Shown: in pieces, positions 12,256 to 24,378 of the stretch | Layout: each line of letters opens with the position of its first letter | Numbering within the stretch: the first letter of the stretch is position 1 | NCBI RefSeq assembly: GCF_023065955.2 | Contig: NC_079873.1 | Location: 7,206,566 to 7,270,565, forward strand | DNA length: 64,000 nt | Reading direction: 5' to 3' | From: Ursus arctos | Lineage: Eukaryota; Chordata; Mammalia; Carnivora; Ursidae | Position numbers and translations under genes: made by a program | The notes under the pieces: model-generated | Told to the model about the DNA's origin: nothing | Seen by the model: only the letters and a program-made list of their open reading frames with translations | Databases searched by the model: none

Positions 12256-12875
12256 CAAACGGTATAAGGAAAAAAAGAGATTTTTCGTAGGCTGCCATCA
12301 TGAGAAACCGCTGAGCCAGAGAAAGCCTAGATCTGAGCTAATACAGCAGCCACAAGCGTTTTATATTTCAATTATGTTTAATTAAAGTTAAATGAAAGTA
12401 AAGACTCACCGTGTACATTTCAAGTTTCTGACAGCCCTATGCTGGCAGCAGCTACCATAATGGACAGTGCAGATACAGAATGTTTCTATCATTGTGGAAG
12501 GTTCTATGCGGTAGTGTGAGTTTAGACAGATGTCAGAGTTAAAAGCTTAAAAAGGGAGGGTGGTCTAGTAAGAAGTATTTGAAACCAAGTTTGGCTCCTT
12601 GCTGCAATTGCATTTTGGAGTCAACTTCTTTCTTCCTTAATACGAGTGCTATGGTTTGAAAGAATGACATAAGATAAGAAGTTGTGGGATGGCCGCTTCC
12701 CTTGCAAATGCAGAAAGGCTAAAAACAGCACCTCGGCTTCTTGCAAAGAAAAAACCTATCTGGGTATAATGCCCCTTGGATATAAAACTCCTCGCTTTTG
12801 ATCCACAGACTGTAAAAACAAATATCGCACAATGTTCCCTTTCTCCTGCTCCATCTTTTCCAACCACTCCCCCTC

Positions 12876-12876
<1 letters not shown>

Positions 12877-12924
<48 letters not shown>
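12877..12924. repeat. (AC)24 microsatellite
   Basis: Twenty-four uninterrupted AC units. The length and purity predict high length polymorphism. Confidence 0.98.
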
Positions 12925-12928
<4 letters not shown>

Positions 12929-13329
12929 AATTGGAGTGGGGAAGCTGATGCCATGCTAAGTTAGGGATGTGGTCTCTCGAAGGCTGTGTGTCCTCAGTTC
13001 GGTGCACATCTGGCTTCACTGTATATACAGAGCCTTCCTGAAGTCATCGGCACCGGTGGTTTTGGCTAACACAAATAAAGGTCGTCTAAACAGTCCGCAT
13101 TCTACCAGCGAATGATTTCAATTCTCACTCTCGAGGTTGACAGCAAAGAAAAATTTGGAAGCGTGGTTAGAAACAGGAGTAGCCTGAGGTTTTCTTTTAT
13201 TGCCATTCCTTTTGTTTTGTAAGCTTGACCCAAAAAAATGCCTATCAGAAACACGGCACCAGGAATTCACATGTGATTTTTGGAACGTTTGCCATGGTGA
13301 CCTTTTGCCAAGATGAAATGCGGTCTTTT

Positions 13330-13550
13330 ACTAGAAAGAGCAAGAGGTCTTCGGAGTCCGTACGGACCCAAGTCAAATCCTAATTCCACCACTTGCTAGC
13401 TACCTGACCTCCAGCAAGATGGGTGACCTCCGTCATCTGCAAAATGAGGATTATAACATGCTACCTCAGTTTGATGGTGTGAAGATGACACAAGATCTCA
13501 GACACAAAGAGCTGAAACAGGGTAGACACCCAATCAAGAGTTAGCTGCCA
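13330..13550 (+). repeat. MIR SINE
   Basis: Sense MIR: CCCAAGTCAAATCCTAATTC, CCACTTGCTAGCTACCTGAC, then TCATCTGCAAAATGAGGATT and TACCTCAGTTTGATGGTGTG, in canonical order over most of the element. Confidence 0.85.
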
Positions 13551-13909
13551 ATTTTTTCCCTGCCAAGACACTGTGAGAGTCAGATGCCTTGCTGAGATGA
13601 AGTGGAAAACAGCCACGCTCCTTATGTACGTCTCCGATGGCCAACGGAGCGATTATTTGTGGCTGCCACACTCAGGGAGGGAGGGAAAATGGTGGGAAGT
13701 ATGTTTTTAATTATTGAGATTCTCCTTTTTCCTCTGTCCCCAATTTGGTCTCGGACCGTGTTGTTTTGGGAGAGGGCAAAAAAAGCATGCCAGAAATCAT
13801 TTATGGGAATATTAGACTCCATTCCTAAATCAGAAGCGCACACCTCTGGGTTTTAGGGAATCGACGTGGTGGCAAAGTATGTGTATCACTGAATGTACAC
13901 AATATTACA

Positions 13910-13958
13910 GTGCGCATGCACGTGCACGCGTACACACACACACACACACACACACACA
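13910..13958. repeat. 49-bp alternating purine-pyrimidine tract ending in (CA)13
   Basis: From G13910 to A13958 every base alternates purine and pyrimidine. The first 22 bases are CG/CA mixed (GTGCGCATGCACGTGCACGC); the rest is a CA repeat. On the MID1 strand the UG repeat begins 10 bases into intron 6. This alternation favours left-handed Z-DNA. Confidence 0.95.
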
Positions 13959-13967
13959 AGACAATAC

Positions 13968-14095
13968 CTGTAAGGTAATCCAGACATTCTAGCAACTTCT
14001 TCTCTCTGGAAAAGTCTAAGGCAAAGGTGTCGAATGTGTCATTGAGGTTGATTTCAGGAATTAGAACCTGGGATGATGCAGTTGCCATGGAGACT
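13968..14095 (-). CDS. MID1: MID1 exon 6: COS box
   Basis: A 128-nt exon. Its first base completes the arginine codon begun by exon 5, and it ends one base into the alanine of exon 7. It reads [18 protein letters not shown], then [20 protein letters not shown] and LT. This is the core of the COS box (about residues 338-380 of human MID1), the helical microtubule-binding segment between coiled coil and FN3. The acceptor is TTACAG at 14101-14096. The donor is CAG/GTATTG, lacking the usual G at +5, and so is the weakest donor of the six seen here. Confidence 0.98.
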
Positions 14096-15121
14096 CTGTA
14101 ATTTAAACAAAACAACTTTTTAGAAATGTCAAGATGCCTTTCACCGTCACTGCACAGGAATGAAAAAAATAAAAGGAAAAGAAGCATCATTTTAAATAGT
14201 GCTGTTTTTGCACGTGAGCCTTAAGAAAAACCTTGGAACGGCACGACACAGCAACACAATGCACACGGACGTGAGCTTAAAGACGAGGCAAAAGAATCGG
14301 GGAAACAGTAGAATGGCTCCCCCCCCATCCTTTATACTGTTGGAAAAAAACTCCCCATGGAGGTGAAAGAATATTCATATTTCATGTTGCTGTGTATTTA
14401 ACAGCCCGGCCCCTTCACATCTAACCCCAGCGAGAAGCACATAGCTCCAGGCGTTTCTTCACACATCTGTCTGCGAAACTTTGTTCCTTTCAGACTCGAC
14501 CCTGCTCCACTTCAAAGAGGAGGCTCCAAAATTTCAAACTGCAGAAAAGGCAAAGTGAAGATTAAAAAAGAATGTTTGCAGATATTGGATTAGTTTAATC
14601 AATGACTAGCCTCTCTCTAAAATAAACATTAAAAAAGGAGTTTTTGTCTGGCTCGTTTCGTTCTCCCTGTATTCCTTTTTTTGTGCACCATATTCCCAGC
14701 AGATGCCATGGAAAATATTCATGAGCTTTCTCACAAATTCCTCCAATGGATGCACCATCTTCCCTCTTCGTTTACGGTTGCTAGTTAAGAGTTCTCATTT
14801 ACAAACCATAAAGCAACGTATTGGTACATATGACTCTTCTGCTATGAGAGAATTTCCTGCTACGTGTGTGTTAAGCTCTCAAGTTGATTTGCAAAGGTCA
14901 GTTACTAATAGGACTTTTTGACTAATTAAAAATGCAAGTGATCCCTTAAAAACGATACAATTGTGGCATGACATAAACCACGTGCGAGCATATGATCTGG
15001 GTATTTCATGAAGTTCGGTAAACACCACCAAGGACCGACTATGTGTAGGGTACTGAGTAGGGCTGGGAATTTGTGAGCAAAGCAACACTCTGAAATGGTT
15101 CAGCTCTAACTCTAGTTACTT

Positions 15122-15315
15122 TCTTTTCTTTCTTTTTTTTTTAAGATTTTATTTATTTGACAGAGAGAGAGCACAAGCAGGGGGAGCAGCACGGAGAGGG
15201 AGAAGCAGTCTCCCCACTGATCAAGGAGCCTGATGTGGGGCTCGATCCCAGGACTGTGGGATCATGACCTGAGCCGAAGGCAGACACTTAACCAACTGAG
15301 CCACCCAGGCGCCCC
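15122..15315 (-). mobile_element. Can-SINE, minus strand
   Basis: Poly(T), AAGATTTTATTTATTTGACAG and the terminal GAGCCACCCAGGCGCCCC mark a reverse SINEC. The target-site duplication TAGTTACTT is present on both sides. Confidence 0.95.
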
Positions 15316-15540
15316 TAGTTACTTATTTTCTAATTAAGAGTATTGACGCTCATTTATACAAGCTCACAAAGCTAGCTGGCAGCAGCCAGGACGAGAATTC
15401 TAGATCTATACTCTTCCATTTAATCTAGAAAAATTTCAACGTGGTCACCTAAGGAGATTTTTCTCCTCTTGTTGTCTCTTAATGGCCCTTACAATTTTGT
15501 ATTTTATAAAGATAACGTATTTTGGCTATAAAAATTACAC

Positions 15541-15932
15541 TTGTGGATCTATCCATACGATGGAATATTATTCATCCATAAAAAGGAGTGAAGTACTAAT
15601 GCACACAGCAATGCGGGTGAACCTTGAAAGCGTTGTGCTAAGTGAAAGAAACCCGACACAGAAGACCACGTATTGTATGATCCATTTGTATGAATGATCG
15701 GAATAGGCGAATTCATACAAACAGCAGATTAGTGGTTGCCAGGGGCTGGGGGGACGGCGGGGCAAGGGACGATGACTACATAATGGGTATGGAGTTTTTC
15801 GGGGGATAACAAAAAGATTGCGGAACTCGATACAGGTAGTAATTGCACAACACTGTGACTGTACTAAATGCCACCGAACTGCACACATTAAAACGGTTAA
15901 TTTTATGTTCTCTGGATTTTACCTCAGTATAA
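15541..15932 (+). mobile_element. LINE-1 3' end (old L1M-type), sense
   Basis: The order ATGGAATATTATTCATCCAT, GAACCTTGAAAGCG, TAAGTGAAAGAAACCCGACA, TTAGTGGTTGCCAGGGGCTG and TTTTACCTCAGTATAAG is the classic end of L1 ORF2 plus 3' untranslated region. It is 5'-truncated and its reading frame is broken. Confidence 0.85.
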
Positions 15933-17076
15933 GTTATACCTGTGAAGTGCTCAAAATCCTTAGAAACGCGCCCGTTTCTATAATTGTACTTCTGGCACGT
16001 TTTCAGTTCTGTCTAGGGAGGGAAGTAGACGGGATAATGAACAGTGTAATAACTGGGATGATATCGGCATCCATGGATGAAAAGTTTGAAGAGGCATAAA
16101 CTCTGGAAAGAAAAGTTTCAAGTGTTTGAATGAGGGGGGAGAATCTAAATTCACCACTTAACTCTTTCACCAAGAAACAGTGACTAGCAGAGCTGTGCGA
16201 TTTTGTGGGCTAATGAGCGCACCCAAGGGGAATGGGCTAATCATTGTGACGAACACCTGCTAATTCAGACTGGCGGATAAAGGGATGGTTGCTAGGCATT
16301 TTTCACAGAGAGTCAAACTGTACTTAAAAAATGCTTTCCTATGACCCATAAGCACAAAAACTCCTCAAAACTCAGAGCGATCCCGGGATCACTCAACAAA
16401 TATATACGAAGCTCTTAAAGCACGTCTACATGTCCTGAAGAGCCCGAAATATTTGCGTCCATGCAGAAAAGTTAAAAGAAACGCTATAGTGCCATGTGCA
16501 CTCCTCAGATAAGAATTTCAAAGCAAAACCCCAATTAGAATGTTTCTTGATGTCCAGCAGGGAAAACTGCACCGAGCTATTAAGAAACGAGCGTCTTTCT
16601 ATCGCATTTCTTTGCTCGCGCTCACCCAAAACAGATTTCACTCCCAAGTTTCTCCTGGTTCTGTGGTCCACAGTTAACTAAAACACGCTTCAGGCAAGTG
16701 ACAGTGTTAAAAAAAAAAAAAAAAGAAAAGAAATGCCTGCCATCTTGCTGGTGGGAACTTTGTGGAGTGGGAACGGAAAGGCTGAGAGTCCCTAAGCCTG
16801 GGAGGCAAAGACTGACAGCAAGAGTCTGTGTAGATTACCGCAGCTTTTAACACCTACACAGTTTTTTGATGGAAGGAAAGATATTTATCTTTGGCTACAA
16901 TTTCAAGTTCATAATTGGAGTGACAGGCAAGGGGAGATCTGCCAAATTCAACATTTTAGGCCATGTTTTTACTCCCCAAATCCTTGTTGCCCATCTTCTG
17001 GCCTTTCAGATGAGTTGCCAAAATCCAGTAGGGCCATCAGTCTTATGCCACTTTCGCAATTCTGTGCTTTCATAGT

Positions 17077-17127
17077 TGTGTGTGTGTGTGTGTGTGTATA
17101 CACGTATATGTGCATGTGTGCACACGC
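17077..17127. repeat. 51-bp alternating purine-pyrimidine tract with (TG)n
   Basis: Unbroken purine-pyrimidine alternation from T17077 to C17127. It starts as about ten TG units and continues as TATACACGTATATGTGCATG-type sequence, and is a Z-DNA-prone tract. Confidence 0.93.
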
Positions 17128-17829
17128 TTGCGAGTGTGTGTTAAGCTCTTGTCATATTGAGGCAAATTAGGATATTGTGTCCTATCTTGATGCTTGAGGG
17201 GGTGGCCTGCACATTACTTCCTGTTTCTATTTTGACTTCGAAGCTCCTAATCTCCATGAGTTTGCTAGGGCCACATGGGGCCAGTTTTCCAGAAGGTGGA
17301 TGTGTCTGGAGTTACGCGGCTCACACAGGCTTTCTGTCACACTGTCAATGCCAGGGGAAGATGCTCTATCCTTCCTGCCTAAAATCACGCCCTATGACCC
17401 ACCCCTGACAATGGCACTTAAATGGGTCTCTCTTGGGCAAGTGGGCAAATCACTGTGGTAAAACCCAGTGAGGTCTTGCAGCAACAAAACGTGGTTTGCT
17501 TTGGTCTGCTCAGGATTTCTCAAATGCATTTGGCTCTGAAACTTTGTTGTTGTTTTAATACCAATTAATACCCCACCAGAACACACTTCAAAAACCACTC
17601 ATCATATGTGCCTGAATTCTTAAAATCAAGTGACATCTTTCCAGTGTTAACAACTGGAGCTCTTGGCTTCATATTCTGGGTAAGTCTGACGGATCCTTGA
17701 GCTGCCTATGGTGTTGAAGGAGAGAGGAGTCCGACACCCTCCTAGGAGCTCTGAAAAACGGGTACTGTTTGGAGGGAAGTTTCGTTTTACCATCCTCTTG
17801 ATAACTTGCTGCTTAAAGTGATTTTAATT

Positions 17830-17990
17830 TCAGGTTTCTCATAAGCAGTAGACCAACTTTCTTAGGCTTCAATTTAGTGAAGAGTTTTGCTTACTTAATG
17901 TAATTTTGTAAAGATACCCACACAATCATACGGAAGACCTATATATTAGTGTGGCTTGAGAACAAAGTATGCTATACAATCCATTTGCAT
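17830..17990 (+). repeat. Unidentified repeat, copy A
   Basis: Resembles 19570-19700 plus the bases after the Tigger insertion there. Shared segments include TTCTCATAAGCAG / TTCTCAGAAGCAG, AATTTAGTGAAGAGTTT / GATTTAGTGAATAGTTT and TATATTAGTGTGGCTTGAGA / TATATTTAGTGAGGCTTGAGA. I do not recognise the family. Confidence 0.55.
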
Positions 17991-18067
17991 CAATTTAGTA
18001 AGTGGGAAGGAAGGGAATTAGCATTTGTTGCTTGATCACCTTGGGACAGGAACCGGACTAATAGTTT

Positions 18068-18277
18068 TTTTTTTTTTTTAAGATTTTATTTATTTATTTA
18101 TTTATTTATTTGACAGAGAGAGACAGCCAGCGAGAGAGGGAACACAAGCAGGGGGAGTGGGAGAAGAAGCAGCAGGCTCCCAGCGGAGGAGCCCGATGTG
18201 GGGCTCGATCCCAGGACTCCAGGATCATGCCCTGAGCCGAAGGCAGACGCTTAACGACTGAGCCACCCAGGCGCTCC
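18068..18277 (-). mobile_element. Can-SINE, minus strand
   Basis: T run, (ATTT)n, GACAGAGAGAGACAGCCAGC and the terminal GAGCCACCCAGGCGCTCC. Target-site duplication GGACTAATAGTTTT lies at 18054-18067 and 18279-18292. Confidence 0.96.
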
Positions 18278-18359
18278 TGGACTAATAGTTTTATTATACT
18301 ATTTCATTCTGTCCCTAGAAAAACCATATTAGGTAGGAATAATCGACCTGTTTTATAAT

Positions 18360-18470
18360 TTGTTCACTCATTCACTCAGGTCAGGCCGTTCGCTACGTGC
18401 TGCGGCTATAATGGTGAAAACAAGGTGGGCGGGGGGTTCTGCCTGCTAGGAGCGTATGAGCGAAATTAGA
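18360..18470 (+). repeat. Ancient L2/MIR-class fragment
   Basis: TTCACTCATTCACTCAGGTC, GCTACGTGCTGCGGCTATAATGG-like and GGTTCTGCCTGCTAGGAGCG follow the common mammalian repeat pattern in which a TTCATTCA run precedes a 'constantly changing size' segment. Diverged. Confidence 0.4.
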
Positions 18471-19062
18471 CTCACAAGTGTTAAAGGAGCAGCCCCAGTG
18501 CCAACCACAATTACCGCTAAGCAATTAGCATAGAGCAAGACACTGGATTCCAAAGCATACGCATCTCCTACAAGGTAAAGCTTGAGGGTCTCTCTTCTTT
18601 GGGTGGTGGTAAGTTTTTTTTATGTTTCTGAATTGAAAACCTTTTTGCAGTTTGATTCAGCCTGTAGATGAACATATCCACTTAAAGTGATTTAAAGACG
18701 CAGAAAAATCTCATCCAAGTCTCCCTTTAGGAAGGCTTTTGCAAGATTGAAAGTTTGTTCCAGGCTTTCCCCCCTTGAATAAAGATGGTTTAGAAAGCCC
18801 AAGGCAGACACAATAGGAGGCAGAGACTTATGAAGTCACGTCCTGGAGAAGAATGTTTACTAAGTAAAGGACTGAAGAACAGAGACAGGCACAGACCAGC
18901 CCCAGAACAGACATACAAGGCGAGGCCGTACTGACATACTAAACTATGAGAACTTAAATCAAACAGACATTACGGAGTATCTATGATGCTAAAGGCCTGT
19001 CCTGAGGAGTCACCAGGAATATTATTACAACTACTGACACAGGCAGCTGTTATGAGCCCAAT

Positions 19063-19091
19063 TTTATTTTATTTTTTTTAAGATTTTATTT

Positions 19092-19122
<31 letters not shown>

Positions 19123-19283
19123 GGAAGGATTGCGAGTGCATGAGCTGGGGGAGGGGCAGAGGGAGAGGGAGAAGCAGACTCCCCACTGAGCATGGAGTCC
19201 GATGTGGGGCTTGATCCCAGGACCCTGAGATCGTGACGTGAGCCAAATCAGATGCTTAACTGACTGAGCCACCCGGGCGCCCC
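19063..19283 (-). mobile_element. Can-SINE, minus strand
   Basis: T-rich start, long (GA)n run, and GAGCCACCCGGGCGCCCC at the right end. Perfect target-site duplication TATGAGCCCAAT at 19051-19062 and 19284-19295. Confidence 0.97.
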
Positions 19284-19564
19284 TATGAGCCCAATACTCT
19301 ATGCAGAAAACAGCTCACGGATAAACCCCAAGGATCACAGTTAAAAAGTGGCAGTGCTGGGATCCCAGCCCAAGTTTCCCAGGTCCTGGTCCAAGCTCCC
19401 TGCCCTTTCACTACACTCCAGTCCTGGAAAGACAGAAAGGCTTAGGAATTGAGCAAGAGGATGGACAACAGAGACGGGAAGAGAGGGGCCGCAGAAGCAG
19501 AGGGACAAAGGCGTTTGGCAAATGTTTATAGGCACTGTGTCTTCAAACTCGATGGACTTTAGCC

Positions 19565-19700
19565 TTCTCAGAAGCAGGAGGCCGATTTTCTTATACGTGG
19601 ATTTAGTGAATAGTTTCATTTATTTAAAATGATTTTATAAAAGTGCACATACAATTATGCTAAGAACCATATATTTAGTGAGGCTTGAGAATATAACATA
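19565..19700 (+). repeat. Unidentified repeat, copy B (interrupted)
   Basis: Second copy of the repeat at 17830-17990. The similarity stops at 19700, where a Tigger element begins, and resumes after 20062 (TATACGTTTCATCTG against TATACAATCCATTTGCA). Confidence 0.5.
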
Positions 19701-20060
19701 CAGCTGGCCCTTGAACAATGTGAGGATTAGGAGCGCTGACCCCAGCCAGTGGAAAATCCGTGTATAACTTTTGACTCCCCCAAATTCAACTACTAAGAGC
19801 CTACCGGTAACCAGAAGCCTTACTGATAACATAAAGAGGTGATAAACACATCTTCTGTAGGTTTTATGTATTATGCTCTGCATTCTTACAATAAAGTAAG
19901 CTAGAGAGAAGAAAATATTATTAGACATATTAAGAAATATTATTATAGAAAATATTATTGAGAAAATACATTTACAGTACTGTACTGTATTTATTTCTTT
20001 TAAAACCCGTGTATAAGTGGACCTGAGCAGTTCAAACCCATGCTGTTCTAGGGTCAACTG
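19701..20060 (+). mobile_element. Tigger-type (Tc1/mariner) DNA transposon, internally deleted
   Basis: Ends CAGCTGGCCCTTGAACAATG and CTAGGGTCAACTG are the inverted repeats of the Tigger family (consensus CAGTTGACCCTTGAACAA). A TA dinucleotide flanks each side, the expected target duplication. Only 360 bp remain and no transposase frame survives. The antisense open frame here is not a gene. Confidence 0.9.
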
Positions 20061-20946
20061 TAGTATACGTTTCATCTGTAGAAAGAAAAATCAAAGTCAT
20101 GTTTCCGTTCTTGAAGAGATGGGCCTGTGACAGGTAGAGGTGAATGGGACTGGTTATGCACTGCTGGATCTGTGGGAGATCACATGTGGACATTCACGCA
20201 CTTATGCTATACTTCAAAGGTAGGTCTTCTTTCAGAATGTTCTATCTTAGCTATTACGGGGCCACATTCTCTCTCCTCGGTAGGTGAGAGTTTGTTCATA
20301 TTCTGCTTGGTCAAACTTTTAGGGACTGCTGAGAAATGCCGTCATAGTAGCCATTTCATCTGGACATTTTACGATTTATAGCTGGAGAAAAGTACTCTTG
20401 GATCCCAGCTGGAAACCATGACGTAAGTGTAAACAGGGCCTAGTAGAGTGTCCTGGGTACACCAGAGTATCAGTGCCATTTGCAGTTTTTAACCTTAGGA
20501 GGAACATAAAGCAAGTGGATATAGTCCAGATGAGAGCTACAAAGACAATTCAACACTGGGAACCTAGGAGTCATGAGCAAAGAAACTGGCTTCTCTTAAG
20601 AGTAGGGAGGCGATCATTTTAAGGATATAAACAGGATGATAACCAGCTGTGAGCCACGTGCTTTGGAAGAGATTAAGTATCGTAACCAGTCGTCGAAGAG
20701 TTTTTTCTCAAATGTAAGAAATAATACAATGAAGCTGGTTCGATACGAGACCAGAGCTGTAAAACCAGTGTCCGGTACTCTAACCGAAAGAACAGTGGAA
20801 ACAGAGGTATCCACGCCTAGCTCTAAGTACTATTTGACAATGAGCACAGTGGCCGAGGAAGCATGCACTCGATCAATGTTAGTTTTCTTTCTCTTTCCTT
20901 GAAGAAATGCAAGTCAGAAGATGGTGAGGATTTTTTCCCCCTGGGC

Positions 20947-21160
20947 CAGGGCCTGGCAAAATACAGCCAGAGGGCCAAATACCTGTCTGGGGAAGTGTCT
21001 GTAGAAACACAGGCAGGCGCGTCTGTCTGTTTCCGTATTGGCTAGGATAGGCTACTATGGAGTTCTCCCGGCAGAGCTGAGGAGTTGTGAACCAGACCTT
21101 AGCACCTGCAGGGCTGAAAATATTTCGTCTCTGATCCTTCACTGAAGTTTGTGGACTTCT
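20947..21160 (+). mobile_element. hAT-type DNA transposon (TGGCAAACT family), diverged
   Basis: Starts CAGGGCCTGGCAAAATACAG with GAGGGCCAAATACCTGTCTG, then keeps the family order to AAATATTTCGTCTCTGATCC and AAGTTTGTGGACTTCTGCTC. Central region diverged. Confidence 0.65.
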
Positions 21161-21389
21161 GCTCTAGGTTAAGGCCCAGCATGCACGAGCTGTCCGGTAA
21201 TGGGATTCTATCATTGCTTTGCATAAGGGGCAGGGGACTCAGAAAATGAGAATGAATGAAAAGTCAAGAGCACTTGGCAGGGGCGGGAGGTATCGTTTAG
21301 GTGGAGGGAGGTGCTTTTCTTTGGCTCCGCTAACAACTGCTGTAGGCGTTTGCAGCTCGAAGGCGCGTAAGTTTACGCCAGTCGAGGCG

Positions 21390-21453
21390 CAGAGAGAAGG
21401 AGCACTGACTCCCATCGGTTTCAGAGAGAAGGAGCACTGACTCCCATCGGTTT
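21390..21453. repeat. Perfect 32-bp tandem duplication
   Basis: The unit from C21390 to T21421 (start CAGAGAGAAGGAGCACTGAC, end CCCATCGGTTT) is repeated without a mismatch at 21422-21453. It is unrelated to the SINEs. The lack of divergence suggests a recent slippage or repair event. Confidence 0.97.
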
Positions 21454-22091
21454 CACTGCGGAACTGACCGCTCGAATAATGTTATCTTTATGTTCCCTGC
21501 CCTAGAATAAAGGATCCTTTAAAAGAAAGAGGTATGAGATTGACTGTTGGGTCCTTTCTCTTCCACATGAGTCAGCTTTGACCTTTCTGACGAGGCGAAG
21601 CTTCCCAACCAAATAAAAACAGGTCTAACAGAGCACAACACCTGGGCGCTTGCTGTTTTTTTCTTTATTTAATAAATGAGCCCTGAGATGGAAGAAAAAA
21701 ATCCCTTCCCTTTGATGTTTTTGCCTTCGTTTTGACTCTTTGTTACCAAGTGTACGATAAGATCAGGTCTGAGAGTCACAATCATTGCTGTTTTTGTGCC
21801 ACCATAAGCTTTCTCCCCAGCCTCCGCCCCCCAAAAGCAAGGCTGATTTTATTCTTTCTAACTGGTGGACTCTTGTTTCAAAGGCCTTGAACTCCAGGGC
21901 GCTACTGAAAAGGCTTTGACATGTCAAAGGGACGCATCTTTAGCTGGAACAAAGCAACTCAAAGCCTCTATTCTCCCCGGTACTCAGCCTCGAAAATGAA
22001 AACAAAAGCAAGGCAAGGGCAAGGCCAACTGATCACTCCCCAGACACGGGAGCTCAGCCGCGGAGAACTTCCCAGCAGCCCCCGCAACTCA

Positions 22092-22346
<255 letters not shown>

Positions 22347-24304
22347 TCAATACAAGTCCAAAGAGTGGGCGGAGAAATATGGAAATCCCAGTTAGGAGAC
22401 TCCTGGCTTGGATATTCTTGATCGCCTTGGAGAAGCGTCACTAATTTGTTTTATGAGAAAATACTTTATTGTGAATTGCTTCCTTGTTGATGGGGAAAAA
22501 AGGTGTTGCCTAATGGCAAGTTACAAGGGTCACCGGACCTCTTCCCTCACCATTCCCTCAATTACTGTAAGATGGCAGCGAACACTGGGACTTTCTCTAT
22601 CTCAGGTTTTAAGCTGGGCCATCAAGAAAATTAAGACATCCCCGTAGATGCAAATGTGTGGCTTAAGTAAGAACCATTTTCTAAAAAGGTTTCTGCAATC
22701 CACGTAATAAAATTGTGATGTGAAAACATGAGGTATTACTATTTCCCACACGATCTAAAACTCATGTGTTAAATTAACAGAAAGAGAGCGTTTTTTCCAT
22801 TGATTAATATTTTTCCTGTTGAGCAGATGAGAGAAAGCCAAAAAAAGCACAGCTGGGCCATTTCCCCTCACTGGGAACGTCATTTCCAGGCACTTTGTGC
22901 TTACTTGATAACTAAGAACTATTTTGATAAGCGTTTCCCAGTCGGGATAAAAATGCATGTTTGGTTCCAACCTCCATTCCGATTCCTGATTCTGTCTTGC
23001 TTGAAAACGACCCTCAAATGTAATTGACCGTAACCTCAGGGGTAGGCCAAGATAAGTGCACGGTAACCCACTTGACCATTCGCTCCGGTGTTTGAAATGT
23101 GCTGTGAGATGAAGCCGTCTGGCCAGAAGCCAAGTCAAAATTAGACTGCTAATTGGAAGCGCCGTGCGCCCAGTGCCCCATCCACACAGCCTGGGACAGG
23201 TCTTGGCCGGCTTCGGGATCATTCCGGAATGGAAAACAGCCCTGGGTGAAAGGGTAGGGAGGAGGCCAGTTAATCTGTCTTACAGACAAGGCTGGCTCCG
23301 GCTCCCTCCAGAATTCCTGCTAACTCCAAGAAATTCCTTCTTTCTCCAAGTCATCATTATCATCCCCATGCAACTTTAATCGAAGAAAAGGAAGGAAGGA
23401 GATGTCAGAACTTGAGGCCTCTAAGGAACGTCTGATTCCAGCTATGTCGTACTGCAGGAAACTCATGCTTCACTGAGAGACAGCGGCCGCAAGATTCCGG
23501 GCAAGAGTGAGAAAAATTCCTCAAAGTAGGGACTTGGAGAGAATGAAGTGTCAAAACCTTGGAGCTAACACCCTACGATATTAAGCCTGGTAAAAGACTT
23601 CACTCACTGTAATTACAGTGACCATCGGCAGCAGATTAACTAACGTGTTCATTAGTCGAATGAAATAACATTTCTTTTACACCGAATTGAATTTAGTGTC
23701 TAACATGGTTACATCCAGAAGTAAAGCTGAGAAAGGCACCGAGTCCAATTCAAGGTATTAGAACACAACCATCAGAGGAAGGAAGATAACTTAGAGTCCG
23801 TAACAAACCAAGTGAATGAAATAGTTAAGCATACAACGGAATTAAAGACGCTTAATACGATTCTAACAAAAGAGACACTTATCCTTTTGGTATGCCTACC
23901 AGTGATCCCACAGACTCCAGATGCAACAGTGCTTGAACTCTATTTTCTTCTTTCTTTTCTTCTATCATGATATTGGAAATGAAAAGTGGCATTAAGAGGA
24001 AAAGATAAAAACAAGAGTTGAAGCGAGCCCAAATGAGAGCCTCCCTTGAAAACCTAGGAACGCTTTACAGAAAACAATTGTTGGCATAATTTTAATTTTA
24101 GTTCAAGTGTACAGTTTCATCTGATACACCAGATCGGAGCTTTTCAAAATGGTGTGCACAAGAATCAGCTGGGGCTCTTTTGAAAAGAGAAACTGTAGAT
24201 GTTTGGGCCTACTCTCCAAAATCCTCCGTCAAAAGTTGTCATTAGCAGAGCAGCACAAATCAGCATTTCAACAGGCAATGAGCTGCACGTGATGGATCAG
24301 TAGT

Positions 24305-24378
24305 TCGGTCAGGACTAGCATAACATAACACAATAAAAATAAATAATTTTTTTAAATAAAAAATAAATAAAAACTAAA
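24305..24378. repeat. A-rich AAATA-type low-complexity tract
   Basis: Repeated AATAAA/AAATA units with a short T interruption. It is probably a decayed poly(A) tail. Confidence 0.7.

Noticed and set aside
12719..13019. Open frames through the CA repeat
   Set aside because: Translations of a microsatellite (alternating Cys-Val or His-Thr).
19635..20075. Open frame of 146 codons on the minus strand
   Set aside because: Lies across a Tigger element and its flank. It is not the transposase, which is deleted.
22755..23222. Open frame of 155 codons on the minus strand
   Set aside because: No domain, low-complexity composition, and intron position without supporting signals.
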